A stretch of DNA of 64,000 nucleotides, taken from the NCBI RefSeq assembly GCF_024172185.1, contig NZ_JAMZEC010000001.1:186001-250000 (forward strand), written 5' to 3'. A program made the translations under genes and the position numbers. The DNA comes from Nonomuraea roseoviolacea subsp. carminata. Its GTDB lineage: Bacteria; Actinomycetota; Actinomycetes; Streptosporangiales; Streptosporangiaceae. Of this stretch, positions 45,308-55,962 are shown in pieces. Position 1 is the first letter of the stretch; each line of letters begins with the position of its first letter. The notes under the pieces are model-generated. The model searched no databases. It saw nothing but the letters and a program-made list of their open reading frames with translations, and had not been told where the DNA came from.

Positions 45308-46503
45308 GCGCCGAGCCGGTGGTCGAGGTCAATCCGTTCGAGTGCCCGATGCAGTCGATGCGGGAGAAGCCGCAGGTGCACGACGAGCTGCGGGCCGGCG
45401 GGCCGCTGGTGCGGGCGCAGGCGCCCGCGGGCGGCCCGGTGTGGGTGGTCACGGACTTCACGCTGGCCAAGTCGGTGCTGGCCGACCCGCGCTTCGTCAA
45501 GGACCCGGGGCTGGCGCCGGAGGCGTGGCACGGCATCGAGGACGGGCTCGACAACCCCGAGCCCGAGTACCGGCCGTACACGCTGATCGCGGTGGACGGC
45601 GAGGACCACCGGCGGCTGCGCCGCGTCCACGCCCCCGCCTTCAACCCGCGCCGGCTGGCCGCGTCCACGGACCGCGTCACCACCATCGCCCGCAACCTGT
45701 TCACCGACCTGGCCGACGCCTCGGACGCCTCCGGGCAGCCGGCCGAGCTGATCGACGGGTTCGCCTACAACTTCCCGCTGCTGGTGATCTCCGACCTGCT
45801 CGGGGTGCCGGTGACCGACCCGATCATGGCCAGGAAGGCCGTCAGCGCGATGAAGCAGCTCGCGCTGGGCACCGCGAGCGACGCGGAGTACGACACCTCG
45901 TCGCTGGAGGAGCTGCTCTCCCAGGCGGTCGGGTCGGCGATGGAGGGCACGGCCGACACCATGACCAGGGTGCTGTACGAGCGGGGGCTGGCCGAGTTCG
46001 GCGAGCTGCCGCCCGACAAGCTCGTCTACATGATCATGGGGTTGATCTTCGCCGGGCACGACACGACGGGCTCGTTCCTCGGCTTCCTGCTGGCCGAGAC
46101 CCTGGCCGGGCACCTGGCGAAGGACGCCGACGCGGGCGAGTTCGTGGAGGAGATGCTGCGCGAGCACCCGCCGGTGCCGTACACGCTGTGGCGCTTCGCC
46201 GCGCAGGAGGTGGTGCTCGGCGGGGCGGTGCTGCCGCCGGGCGCGCCGGTCCTCATCGACATCGAGGGCATCAACGCGCACCGCGAGGACCCGGCGAGCC
46301 GCCGGCTGACCTTCGGCGACGGGGCCCACTACTGCATCGGCGAGCAGCTCGCGCAGCTCGAGTCGCGGGTCATGATCCAGGTGCTGCGGGACGACTTCCC
46401 GCACGCTCGGCTGGCCGTGCCGTTCGACGACCTGCGCTGGGGCCGCAAGGGCTCGCAGACCGCGCGCCTGACCGAGCTGCCCGCCTGGTTGCGGCCCCGC
46501 TGA
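45304..46503 (+). CDS. doxA: Cytochrome P450 (DoxA-like)
   Basis: The protein has 399 residues. The I-helix is [15 protein letters not shown], the ExxR motif is [13 protein letters not shown], and the heme-binding loop is [17 protein letters not shown] with the Cys ligand intact. Its start overlaps the DnrV-like stop (ATGA). By synteny it should be the C-13 oxidase (and possibly C-14 hydroxylase) acting on the two-carbon side chain. Sequence alone cannot tell which oxidation steps it performs. Confidence 0.9.
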   Translation: MSAEPVVEVNPFECPMQSMREKPQVHDELRAGGPLVRAQAPAGGPVWVVTDFTLAKSVLADPRFVKDPGLAPEAWHGIEDGLDNPEPEYRPYTLIAVDGEDHRRLRRVHAPAFNPRRLAASTDRVTTIARNLFTDLADASDASGQPAELIDGFAYNFPLLVISDLLGVPVTDPIMARKAVSAMKQLALGTASDAEYDTSSLEELLSQAVGSAMEGTADTMTRVLYERGLAEFGELPPDKLVYMIMGLIFAGHDTTGSFLGFLLAETLAGHLAKDADAGEFVEEMLREHPPVPYTLWRFAAQEVVLGGAVLPPGAPVLIDIEGINAHREDPASRRLTFGDGAHYCIGEQLAQLESRVMIQVLRDDFPHARLAVPFDDLRWGRKGSQTARLTELPAWLRPR

Positions 46504-46508
46504 AATAT

Positions 46509-46541
46509 GCGGTCAGGAAGTGACCGGGTTCTCCTCTAGCG
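46509..46541 (+). promoter_or_regulatory. GCGGTCA-N5-TGACCG operator and -10 before the drrC-like gene
   Basis: GCGGTCA (46509-46515), spacer GGAAG, and TGACCGG (46521-46527) repeat the drrA site with one mismatch at the outermost base. CTAGCG sits nine bases after TGACCG, the same place as TTATCG at drrA. It lies 60 bases before the start codon, just after the doxA stop. Confidence 0.7.
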
Positions 46542-46586
46542 TGAACACGGAGGCCATGTAACTCGGATACAGAGGCGGGGAACGAT

Positions 46587-48836
<2,250 letters not shown>

Positions 48837-48863
<27 letters not shown>

Positions 48864-49340
48864 CCGCTGGTAGCGGCGGTGGACGAGGAGCAGGACGACG
48901 GCGACCAGCGGCTGCAGGATGTCGGTCGGGATGGTCCAGACGTTGTTGGGCGCCGTGTTGCCGTGGGCGACGAGCTGCATGACATGGCCGATGGCGTCGC
49001 CCCAGTAGAGCACGGTCATGGCGATCACGGCGGCGTTCATGAACGACCCCCGGTTCCAGATGCTCAGGAAGCCGATGAGGCCGACGGCGATGTCGGCCCA
49101 GCCGACCTCCCACTGGAAGGCGCTGTGCGCGAATCCGATGCTGTCGGCGACCTCGGGCGCGTACGGGCCGATGTGCGACAGGCCGCCGAGCATCGACAGC
49201 ACCCCGCCGCCGGCCACGAACCACAGCAGCCACAGCTCGACCACGCGGGGCCGGGTGCGCCGCGCCGGGGCGCGGTCGAGCAGGCTGTGGAGCAGCGCGC
49301 CGACGACGAGGCCGAGGAAGGTGACGACGAAGAACGCCAT
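48837..49340 (-). CDS. Small integral membrane protein of unknown function
   Basis: The protein has 167 residues with about five membrane segments (FFVVTFLGLVVGALLHSLL, VVELWLLWFVAGGGVLSML, ADIAVGLIGFLSIW and others). DUF6790-like proteins have this look. It probably lies outside the biosynthetic cluster. The 180 bases between it and the next gene show no clear site. Confidence 0.7.
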
Positions 49341-49520
49341 GTCAGCACCCTAGGAACCCGGCGGCGGGGCGCCGGGCACCGGATGGGGCGTGTCGCGGCG
49401 CTCTCCACGCATCCGTCGCCGCCGCCCCGCGCGCCCGGACCGTCCGCGACCGGGCACGCGCTGATCGCTGCTCGCGAACGCGGCGCACCGCCGCCCCCGC
49501 GCCCGGCCATAGTGAGGGGC

Positions 49521-50261
49521 ATGCGCGTAGCCGTCCTGTCAGATGTCCACGGCGTCCTGCCCGCCCTCGAAGCGGTGCTCGCCGAGCCCGACGTGGCCGC
49601 CGCCGACCTGCTCGTCCTCACCGGCGACATCGCGGCGGGCCCGCTACCCGTCGAGACCCTCGACCTCCTGACGTCCCTCGGCGAGCGGGCGCTCTGGCTC
49701 AACGGCAACGGCGACCGCGAGCTGGTCGAGGCGGCCCAGGGCAAGGCGGTCCCGTACCCCATCTCGGTATGGGCCGCCGGACAGCTGCGCGACGACCAGG
49801 TCGCCCTGCTCGCCGGGCTCCCCGACCGGCAGGTGCTCGACCTCGGCCGGCTCGGCGTCACGCTGTTCGTCCACGCCACGCCACGCCGGGACGACGAGAT
49901 GATCCTCGTCGACAGCACGCTCGACCGATGGGCCGAGGTCCTGGCCGGCGTCACCGCCGACACGGTCGTGCTGGGCAACACCCACATGCCGTTCGTGCGA
50001 CTGGTGGACCGCACGCTCGTCGTCAACCCGGGCGCGATCGGCATGCCGTACGGCACGGCCGGCGCCCACTGGGCGCTGCTCGATTCCGAGACCGGCGGGG
50101 TGACCCTGCGCCGCAACCCGTACGACGCGGAGGAGGCGGCGCGGCGGCTGATCGCGGAGAGCGGCTTCGACGGGATCGAGACATGGGTGGCCGACTACGT
50201 GAGGACCATTCACTCCGACGCCGAGGCCCTGGCGGTGTTCGCCGAGATGGAAGGCCGCTGA
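49521..50261 (+). CDS. YfcE/MJ0936-type metallophosphoesterase
   Basis: The protein has 246 residues from ATG 49521 (GTGAGGGGC just upstream). Metal-binding motifs are VAVLSDVHGVLPALEAVL, LVLTGDIAAG, LNGNGDRE, VLGNTHMPF and VVNPGAIGMPYG, the order of calcineurin-like phosphodiesterases. The in vivo substrate is unknown. Confidence 0.9.
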   Translation: MRVAVLSDVHGVLPALEAVLAEPDVAAADLLVLTGDIAAGPLPVETLDLLTSLGERALWLNGNGDRELVEAAQGKAVPYPISVWAAGQLRDDQVALLAGLPDRQVLDLGRLGVTLFVHATPRRDDEMILVDSTLDRWAEVLAGVTADTVVLGNTHMPFVRLVDRTLVVNPGAIGMPYGTAGAHWALLDSETGGVTLRRNPYDAEEAARRLIAESGFDGIETWVADYVRTIHSDAEALAVFAEMEGR

Positions 50262-50273
50262 CGAGTCCCGCCC

Positions 50274-51158
50274 TCACCCCTCCATGCGCGCGTGAACGTA
50301 GAGGAACCCGTGCTGTGAGCTCAGCAGCCGCTCCGGGACGGGGCCGGGCAGCCAGGGGCAGCGGCCGTCGGCCAGCATGCCGCTGTCGTAGGTCTCGACG
50401 CGCCACCCGTACGGGCCCAGCCACCCGCGCGGGTCGACGGGGCCGCTGAAGGCCCCGAGGGCGCGCATGTAGGCGAAGAACCGGTCGCCGTAGCCGGCGG
50501 TGTAGTAGCCGGGCCCCGTGACGTCGGCCGCCAGCGCCGAGCCGGGCGCCGACACGGCCGACAGGTCGGCTGCCAGCCGGTCGAGGGCCGTGCCGCCGAA
50601 GAAGTAGGTCAGGCCCTCGGCCAGCCACAGGGTGGGCGCCCCGGGGTCGAACCCCGCCTCCATGAGCTGCCCGCACCAGCGGCGGGTCAGGTCGGCGGTG
50701 ACCACGCGGTGGTGACGGTGGGCGAGCGCCCCGGCGGCGGCCAGCATGCGCACCTTGGCGCGCTGGCGCCGGGGGTCGCCGTCCACCTCGAACAGCACGA
50801 GATCGGCCGGCAGGGCGCAGCGCCAGGCCCGGGTGTCACAGCCGGCGCCGAGGACCACCACCTGCCGCACCCCGCGCGCCACGGCCCCGGCCAGCACCTC
50901 GTCACCGAACCTGCCCCGGATGGCCACGGCGCCACGGGTCATGCCGATCAGGTCGAGCGCCCGCGCCCTGCGCACGGTGGCGTCGTCGACGAACAGGTGC
51001 GCGTACGGGTCGGCGAGGATCGGCTCGGGCAGCGCGCACTCCTGGGCCCTGACCGCGGCGGCGATGTCGCTGGTCTGGACGACGTCGAGGTCGAGCCGGA
51101 GCACGAGGTCGAGGTCGAGGTCTAGGCCGGCGTCGGGGAAGGCGGGGGCGTCGGGCAC
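50274..51158 (-). CDS. SAM-dependent methyltransferase of the leucine-carboxymethyl/TcmP-like family
   Basis: The protein has 294 residues from GTG 51158 after AAGGAGTCC. The SAM motif is VVVLGAGCDTRAWR, with FEVDGDPRRQRAK and LWLAEGLTYFF, as in TcmP/PPM1-type O-methyltransferases. It starts with an unusual run of Asp/Leu repeats (GLDLDLDLVLRLDLD). Members can methylate carboxyls of polyketides, but its distance from the core makes a cluster role uncertain. Confidence 0.85.
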   Translation of the reverse strand: MPDAPAFPDAGLDLDLDLVLRLDLDVVQTSDIAAAVRAQECALPEPILADPYAHLFVDDATVRRARALDLIGMTRGAVAIRGRFGDEVLAGAVARGVRQVVVLGAGCDTRAWRCALPADLVLFEVDGDPRRQRAKVRMLAAAGALAHRHHRVVTADLTRRWCGQLMEAGFDPGAPTLWLAEGLTYFFGGTALDRLAADLSAVSAPGSALAADVTGPGYYTAGYGDRFFAYMRALGAFSGPVDPRGWLGPYGWRVETYDSGMLADGRCPWLPGPVPERLLSSQHGFLYVHARMEG

Positions 51159-51803
51159 GCGGACTCCTTACGGGAGAGGGCGTGGATACGCACCGTACTG
51201 TAGCAAACACTTTGCGCATCCATTACCAAGAGCGAGAGTATGCGCACTCTTGGTCATGAGTCGACGATTCTGCGCCGGTTTCCCGTTCAGGCGTCAGGCG
51301 AGCGGGCGGCCTCGCGCTGCACGGGCACAGCGCCCGGTTGCGCGGGTGCAGCGCCCAGTGGGACGGCGCCCGGCGGCGCAACGGATGCCGGGGCGGCGGA
51401 TGTCGGAGCGACGACGTGGGGGCGGCGGGCGGCCCGGCGGGCATCCAGATCGGTGAACTGCGGCTGCTCGGGACGGACGTCGCGGACGCCACATGACGGG
51501 AGTCGCCGATCTCCGGCCGATACCGGTGGGTCCGTGACCTCCATCCTGCGGCGGAGGGCTTCAACGTGGCCCAGATGTGTGCCCGACTGGTCCGCTATCT
51601 CCGCACCGGCTCGCACAGCGTCCGTACTACGACGCGGGCCTGCGACTGCACCGCCTTGTCGACGCCATCAAGCTCTCCGCGGACACGGGCACCCGCCAAT
51701 CCGTGAGCTGACCGGCCCAGGCCAGTCCATGAGCCGACCGGATCAAGCCGATCCGTGAACCGACCGGATCAAGCCGGTCAAGGGCACTCATCCCGGGAGC
51801 ATG
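51159..51803. other. 645-bp region without an intact gene
   Basis: The left third is AT-richer near 51180-51260 and may hold the promoter of the leftward methyltransferase gene. The middle has low-complexity CGGGxGCAGCGCCC-type repeats. A frameshifted gene remnant lies at 51553-51709. Direct repeats of GACCGGATCAAGCCG-like sequence occur at about 51735-51780. Confidence 0.6.
51553..51709 (+). pseudogene. Remnant of a Gfo/Idh/MocA-type oxidoreductase C-terminus
   Basis: One frame reads EGFNVAQMCARLVRYLRTG, and after a +1/-1 shift near 51610 the next reads QRPYYDAGLRLHRLVDAIKL then SADTGTRQSVS and stop. Joined, these resemble the last 50 residues of sugar/inositol-dehydrogenase-like proteins, which end in a LVDAIxxSAxTG pattern. 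No matching upstream part was found in frame. Confidence 0.5.
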
Positions 51804-52022
51804 TCACCTGCCCGCGGCCGCCGCCTTCACGTCCTCGGTCGTCATCGGCTTCCCGCCGACGCCCCAGTCGCCGCTCTTGACCTCCTCGACGATGACCAGG
51901 GTCAGGGGGCGCATGTTCTCACCCTCGATCTCGACCATCGCGTCGGTCAGCTTCTCCACCATCTCGGCCTTCTGGGCGTCACTGAACACGCCCTCGATGA
52001 CCTTCACACTGACGAGTGGCAT
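51804..52022 (-). CDS. 4-Oxalocrotonate tautomerase family protein
   Basis: The protein has 72 residues. Pro1 after Met removal (MPLVSVKVIEG) is the catalytic base, and Arg/Lys residues and the KAEMVEKLTDAMVEIEG helix fit the family. Role unknown. Confidence 0.88.
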   Translation of the reverse strand: MPLVSVKVIEGVFSDAQKAEMVEKLTDAMVEIEGENMRPLTLVIVEEVKSGDWGVGGKPMTTEDVKAAAAGR

Positions 52023-52161
52023 GGGTCCCCCTCCCCGCGCGGCACGCCAGGCCCCCGGCGCCGCTCAGCGGAGATGCCCCCTGCGACTCTCGAACAAACC
52101 CGACAGACCTTCCACCCGGGCCACCCAGCACGCCCCCCACCGGCCGGGAGGCTCCTCCATT

Positions 52162-52251
52162 CCAGACGCCCCTCCCTAAAGGACCCTCACGCCGGACGGC
52201 CCTCCTGGAGGACCTTCCATGCCAGACGGCCCTCCCTAAAGGACCCCCGCG
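52162..52251. repeat. Three 30-bp tandem repeats at the end of the ArsR-like gene
   Basis: Units begin at 52162, 52192 and 52222 (CCAGACGCCCC, CCGGACGGCCC, CCAGACGGCCC), and the sequence CCCTAAAGGACCC recurs in units one and three. The stop codon of the regulator lies in the third unit. Confidence 0.8.
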
Positions 52252-52895
52252 TCCGAACCCTCTTCGCTGCCTTGCCCCGCCGCGCCGTCGTCGGCGCCGT
52301 CGGACAACCCCACCGGGAACGTGTCGAAGTGCACCACCACGTGACCGAGCGCCGGATCCGGCTTCCCCCCGGAGCGTTCCTGCCGCTGATCCGCCATCAC
52401 GCGGTACCGGTCCAGCACCTCCAGTACCTCGTCCCGCATGTCCTCGGCCTCCTGCGGCGTGAGCCGGAGCGATCGGCGGCCGAAGCCGCTGGCCTGGACC
52501 CACTCCTCGGGCGCCGTCGTCGCCTCCGCGCGCCACCGCGCCAGTTCGGCGCCGCGCTGCCGGATCAGGTCGTCGATCAGGAACGAGAACGCGCTCGCCG
52601 CCTCCGGGTCGTCCTGCGACGGCTCCCCGTACGAGAAGCCGCCCGGCACGATGCGCCAGTACTTCTCCTTGCCCTTGCCCAGCTCCGGCGCCGTCTCGAT
52701 CATGCCGTGCCTGGCCAGTTCCCTGAGGTGGTAGCTGGTGGCGCCGGTGTTCTGCCCCACCAGCGCGGCCAGGCGGGTGGCCGTCGAGGGGCCGTGCTCG
52801 TCGAGCAGCTCGTACAGGCGCAGGCGCAGTGGGTGGGCGAACGACTTCAGCGCCTTGGCGTCGAGGGTCCGCGCGGAATGGCTCTTGCTTCGCAT
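52236..52895 (-). CDS. ArsR-like HTH transcriptional regulator
   Basis: The protein has 219 residues from ATG 52895. The winged helix (KSFAHPLRLRLYELLDEHGPSTATRLAALV, then GATSYHLRELARHGMIE; each part recognisable on its own) is followed by a long C-terminal domain with LTPQEAEDMRDEVLEVLDRY, common in ArsR/HTH_20 regulators of MFS exporters. The last about 30 residues are acidic and run into a tandem repeat, so the C-terminus may have been extended by slippage. It is divergent from an MFS gene. Confidence 0.85.
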   Translation of the reverse strand: MRSKSHSARTLDAKALKSFAHPLRLRLYELLDEHGPSTATRLAALVGQNTGATSYHLRELARHGMIETAPELGKGKEKYWRIVPGGFSYGEPSQDDPEAASAFSFLIDDLIRQRGAELARWRAEATTAPEEWVQASGFGRRSLRLTPQEAEDMRDEVLEVLDRYRVMADQRQERSGGKPDPALGHVVVHFDTFPVGLSDGADDGAAGQGSEEGSDAGVL

Positions 52896-52898
52896 CGC

Positions 52899-52934
52899 TG
52901 TGCACACCTATCTTTGCAAAGAAATCTATGCACA
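52899..52934. promoter_or_regulatory. 36-bp two-layer palindrome, likely operator
   Basis: CTTTGCAAAG (52912-52921) is a perfect palindrome. TGTGCA (52899-52904) and TGCACA (52929-52934) flank it symmetrically at 15 bases from the centre. It lies between the regulator and the MFS gene. Confidence 0.65.
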
Positions 52935-52963
52935 CTTTCCCTTACACACTATCGGAGGGAACC

Positions 52964-54577
52964 ATGCCGGGTCTCGGGCGCGCGTTCACGTTCCTGTGGT
53001 CGTCCACGGCGTTGTCGAACGTGGCGGACGGCGTGCTGAAGGTCGGCGCGCCGCTGCTGGCGGTCTCGATGACCAGGTCACCGACGCAGGTCTCGCTGGT
53101 GGGAGCGGCGGTCACGCTGCCGTGGTTGCTGTTCGCCCTGCACGCCGGGGCGATCGCCGACCGCGTGGACCGGCGGCGGATCATGGTGCTCGCCAACACC
53201 GCCCGCGCCGGGGTGCTGGTGCTGGGCGGGGCGCTGGCCTTGACCGGGACGCTGAACCTGTGGGGGATGCTGGCGGTCCTGCTGGTCTCCGGGGTGTCGG
53301 AGGTCTTCGCGGACACCTCCGCCCAGTCGGTGCTCCCCATGACGGTGCCGTCGGACCGGCTCACGGCCGCCAACGGCCGCGTCGTGAGCGCTCAGATGAT
53401 CGGCAACGAGTTCCTCGGGTCGCCGTTGGCGGGCTTCCTGGTCACGCTGCTGCCGGTCGCCGTCCTGGGCGCGCCCGCGCTGCTGTACGGGGCGGCGGGG
53501 GTGTTGCTGCTCGGCATGCGGGGGAACTTCTCCCCACGCCCGAGATCCCAGGAACACGCCAAGGAAGGCGCTGGGGAACGCATTGAGGGAGGCACTGGGG
53601 AACGCTCTGAGGAAGCCGCCCGACAAGGCGCCCGCGAAGACACCGGGGAAGGCGCTCGGAGAGGCACCGAGGAAAGCGCTCGGCAAGGCATCCAGGGAAG
53701 CTCCGGGGAGGGCGCCCGAGAAGGCACCGAGGAAGGCGCCAGCGAAGGCACCGGGCAAGGCGCCCGGAGAGGCGCCGAAGAGGGAACCGCGAAGGGCTCC
53801 GGAGAGGGCGCCGGGAGGAGCGGACAGGCCGCGGGTGCGGGGACGAGCGGACAGGCCGCGGATGCCGGGACGAGCAGGCAGGCCGCGGATGCCGGGACGA
53901 GCAGGCAGGCCGCACGTACCGGTGGGCTCGGGCGGGACATCCGGGAGGCGATGCGCTACCTCTGGGCGCACCGGTTCCTGCGCACCCTGGCGATCTCCGC
54001 CGGCCTGCTCAACACCGTCAGCGCCGCCTACTTCGGCGTCCTCGTCCTCTGGCTCGTCGGCCCGGGGTCGCGCGTGGGGCTCGCCCCCGAGGGTTACGGC
54101 CTCATGATGTCGGCGATGGCCGTGGGCTCCGTGGGCGGGTCGCTGGTGGCCGAGCGGCTGGCCGGGATGCTCGGCGAGGGCCGCACCCTGGTGGTCGCGT
54201 GGCTGGTGTCGGCCCTGCTCTACCTGGTGCCCGTGCTGGTGCCCGTCGCGTGGGTGCTCTACCCGACGGCCGTCCTCTGGGGAATCGCCGGCGCCGTGGG
54301 GAACGTGCTCGTGGTCTCCATCCGCCAGCGGCTCATCCCGTCCGCGCTGCTGGGCCGGGTCAACTCCGCGTACCGGTTGGTCGGAATGGGCGGGATGCCC
54401 GTGGGGGCCGCGCTCGGCGGGCTGCTGAGCGAGTTCGCGGGGCTGCCGGTGCTCTTCCTGGGGGCCGCGGGCGTCGCCCTGGCCGCCGTCGGGCTGGTGT
54501 GGCGTGTCGCACGAGGTCCAATTTCCATGCCGTTGACCAGCGATCATTCAGTTCGCCGCACATCCGCGTCTGTTTAG
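52964..54577 (+). CDS. MFS exporter with a long repetitive cytoplasmic-loop insert
   Basis: The protein has 537 residues from ATG 52964 behind GGAGGGA. Two six-helix halves resemble enterobactin-exporter-like (MFS_3) proteins (AIADRVDRRRIMVLANT in the 2-3 loop, SVLPMTVPSDRLTAANG, RLIPSALLGRVNSAYRL). Between them, at about 190-322, is a low-complexity insert: first degenerate Glu/Gly/Ala/Arg repeats, then four 9-residue repeats like GQAADAGTS. Usual members are about 410-430 residues, so the insert explains the excess. It is probably induced via the divergent ArsR-like regulator. Confidence 0.88.
   Translation: MPGLGRAFTFLWSSTALSNVADGVLKVGAPLLAVSMTRSPTQVSLVGAAVTLPWLLFALHAGAIADRVDRRRIMVLANTARAGVLVLGGALALTGTLNLWGMLAVLLVSGVSEVFADTSAQSVLPMTVPSDRLTAANGRVVSAQMIGNEFLGSPLAGFLVTLLPVAVLGAPALLYGAAGVLLLGMRGNFSPRPRSQEHAKEGAGERIEGGTGERSEEAARQGAREDTGEGARRGTEESARQGIQGSSGEGAREGTEEGASEGTGQGARRGAEEGTAKGSGEGAGRSGQAAGAGTSGQAADAGTSRQAADAGTSRQAARTGGLGRDIREAMRYLWAHRFLRTLAISAGLLNTVSAAYFGVLVLWLVGPGSRVGLAPEGYGLMMSAMAVGSVGGSLVAERLAGMLGEGRTLVVAWLVSALLYLVPVLVPVAWVLYPTAVLWGIAGAVGNVLVVSIRQRLIPSALLGRVNSAYRLVGMGGMPVGAALGGLLSEFAGLPVLFLGAAGVALAAVGLVWRVARGPISMPLTSDHSVRRTSASV
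53560..53925 (+). repeat. In-frame tandem repeats coding the MFS loop insert
   Basis: A GAAGGC/GGGGAAGGC-rich stretch (about 53560-53815) is followed by four 27-bp units (about 53820-53925) that repeat CAGGCCGCGGATGCCGGG. Repeats stay in frame with the host gene. Confidence 0.8.
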
Positions 54578-54633
54578 GCACACTATGACCGGTGGCGAGA
54601 TGACATGATTACCTCGGGCAACGAGGGGATGGC

Positions 54634-55440
54634 ATGCGGGAGATCGGCGGACGGTACCTCCTGACCGAGGAGGCCGGTCGTGGCGGTATGGGAGTCGTCT
54701 GGCGGGCATTCGACCAGCTACTCCATCGTGAGGTCGCGCTCAAGGAGCTGACGCTGACCGGTGAGGCCGAGATGGTCCGCCGGCGTGTCCTCCGGGAGGC
54801 CAGGATGGCCGCCCGCCTCACACACCCGAACATCATCACCGTTCACGACCTCATCGAAGAGGGCGGCAAGCTCTGGATCGTGATGGAGTACCTCGACGGG
54901 CTCTCCCTCCACCAGTTGCTCTCACAGGTGGGCACGCTGCCCGCCCAGTCCGTGGCCGCGATCGGCCAGCACCTGCTCGCCGCGTTACGCACGGCCCACC
55001 AGGCGGGGGTGCTGCACCGCGACGTGAAGCCGGCGAACGTCATGCTGACGGGCGACCGCGTGGTGCTGACCGACTTCGGCATCGCCACCGCGGAGGGCGA
55101 CATCCGGATGACGACCTCGCGCAGGCTGCGGGGCACTCCCGCGTTCATGGCGCCCGAGCGGCTGCACGGCGGGCCGGCCAGCAAGGAGGCCGACATGTGG
55201 TCGTTCGGCGCGACGCTGTACAGCGCGGTGGAGGGGCAGCCGCCGTACCCGGGGCAGGACGCGGCCACGGTGCTCGGCATGGCCCGCAGCGGCGGCTACC
55301 CGCCGCCCCGCCGCGCCGGAGTCCTGCGGCCGCTCATCGAGGGGCTGCTGCATCCCGACCCGGTACGCCGCTTCACGCCGGAGCAGACGGCGGGCCTGCT
55401 GGCGGGCATGCGCGCCAGCAGCTACCAGGCCGCCATCTAG
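54634..55440 (+). CDS. Soluble serine/threonine protein kinase
   Basis: The protein has 268 residues, only a kinase domain: the Gly-rich loop [12 protein letters not shown], Lys in [19 protein letters not shown] ([11 protein letters not shown]), APE (AFMAPERL) and a DMWSFG motif. There is no membrane segment or sensor domain, unlike most PknB-type kinases. It stands alone, 57 bases after the MFS gene; the substrate is unknown. Confidence 0.93.
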   Translation: MREIGGRYLLTEEAGRGGMGVVWRAFDQLLHREVALKELTLTGEAEMVRRRVLREARMAARLTHPNIITVHDLIEEGGKLWIVMEYLDGLSLHQLLSQVGTLPAQSVAAIGQHLLAALRTAHQAGVLHRDVKPANVMLTGDRVVLTDFGIATAEGDIRMTTSRRLRGTPAFMAPERLHGGPASKEADMWSFGATLYSAVEGQPPYPGQDAATVLGMARSGGYPPPRRAGVLRPLIEGLLHPDPVRRFTPEQTAGLLAGMRASSYQAAI

Positions 55441-55717
55441 AACGATCCCGGCAAAAGCGGTCCGGGCAGTTCCACCGCGGGCGGGCGTCCCGAGACGGGC
55501 CGCCCCCGATCCCGGTCGCGCGATGAATGTTTCACGCCCGGCGGCCGCCGTCCTCCCGTCGGCCCTGCTCAGGTCCGCCCCCACTCCCCCGGACGGTCGC
55601 GCGCCTGTCACGCGCGGGCGGCGGGTGCGATAGTGCGATCACCGCTCACCACCCCGTGAGCCGGTCCGCGGACCATCCGCGGCGCGTCCCTCGTGCGATG
55701 CCCCTGGGAGGAATCGG

Positions 55718-55930
55718 ATGCGCAAGGTACGGGCCCTACTCGTCTCCGCCGCCGTGGCCACCGGCGTGCTCCTGTCCATGACGGCCGCGCCGGCGCAGGC
55801 CGAGAGCATCCGGTACGTCTACTACCTGCAGTCCGACTGCTACAACGGCGGCAGCCTGGGCATCCAGTGGGGCTGGTGGACGTCCTTCCGCTGCTCCTAC
55901 GAGAACGACCGCTGGTACCTCTACGCCTGA
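55718..55930 (+). CDS. Small secreted two-cysteine peptide
   Basis: The protein has 70 residues behind GGGAGG. A signal peptide (MRKVRALLVSAAVATGVLL, ending AQA|E at about 28) leaves a mature peptide of about 42 residues rich in Tyr and Trp, with two Cys residues about 19 apart that could form a disulfide. No family recognised. The 277 bases before it hold no gene I can support. Confidence 0.7.
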   Translation: MRKVRALLVSAAVATGVLLSMTAAPAQAESIRYVYYLQSDCYNGGSLGIQWGWWTSFRCSYENDRWYLYA

Positions 55931-55962
55931 ACCGAACACACCCGGACCGGCGGGGGCGCGCG

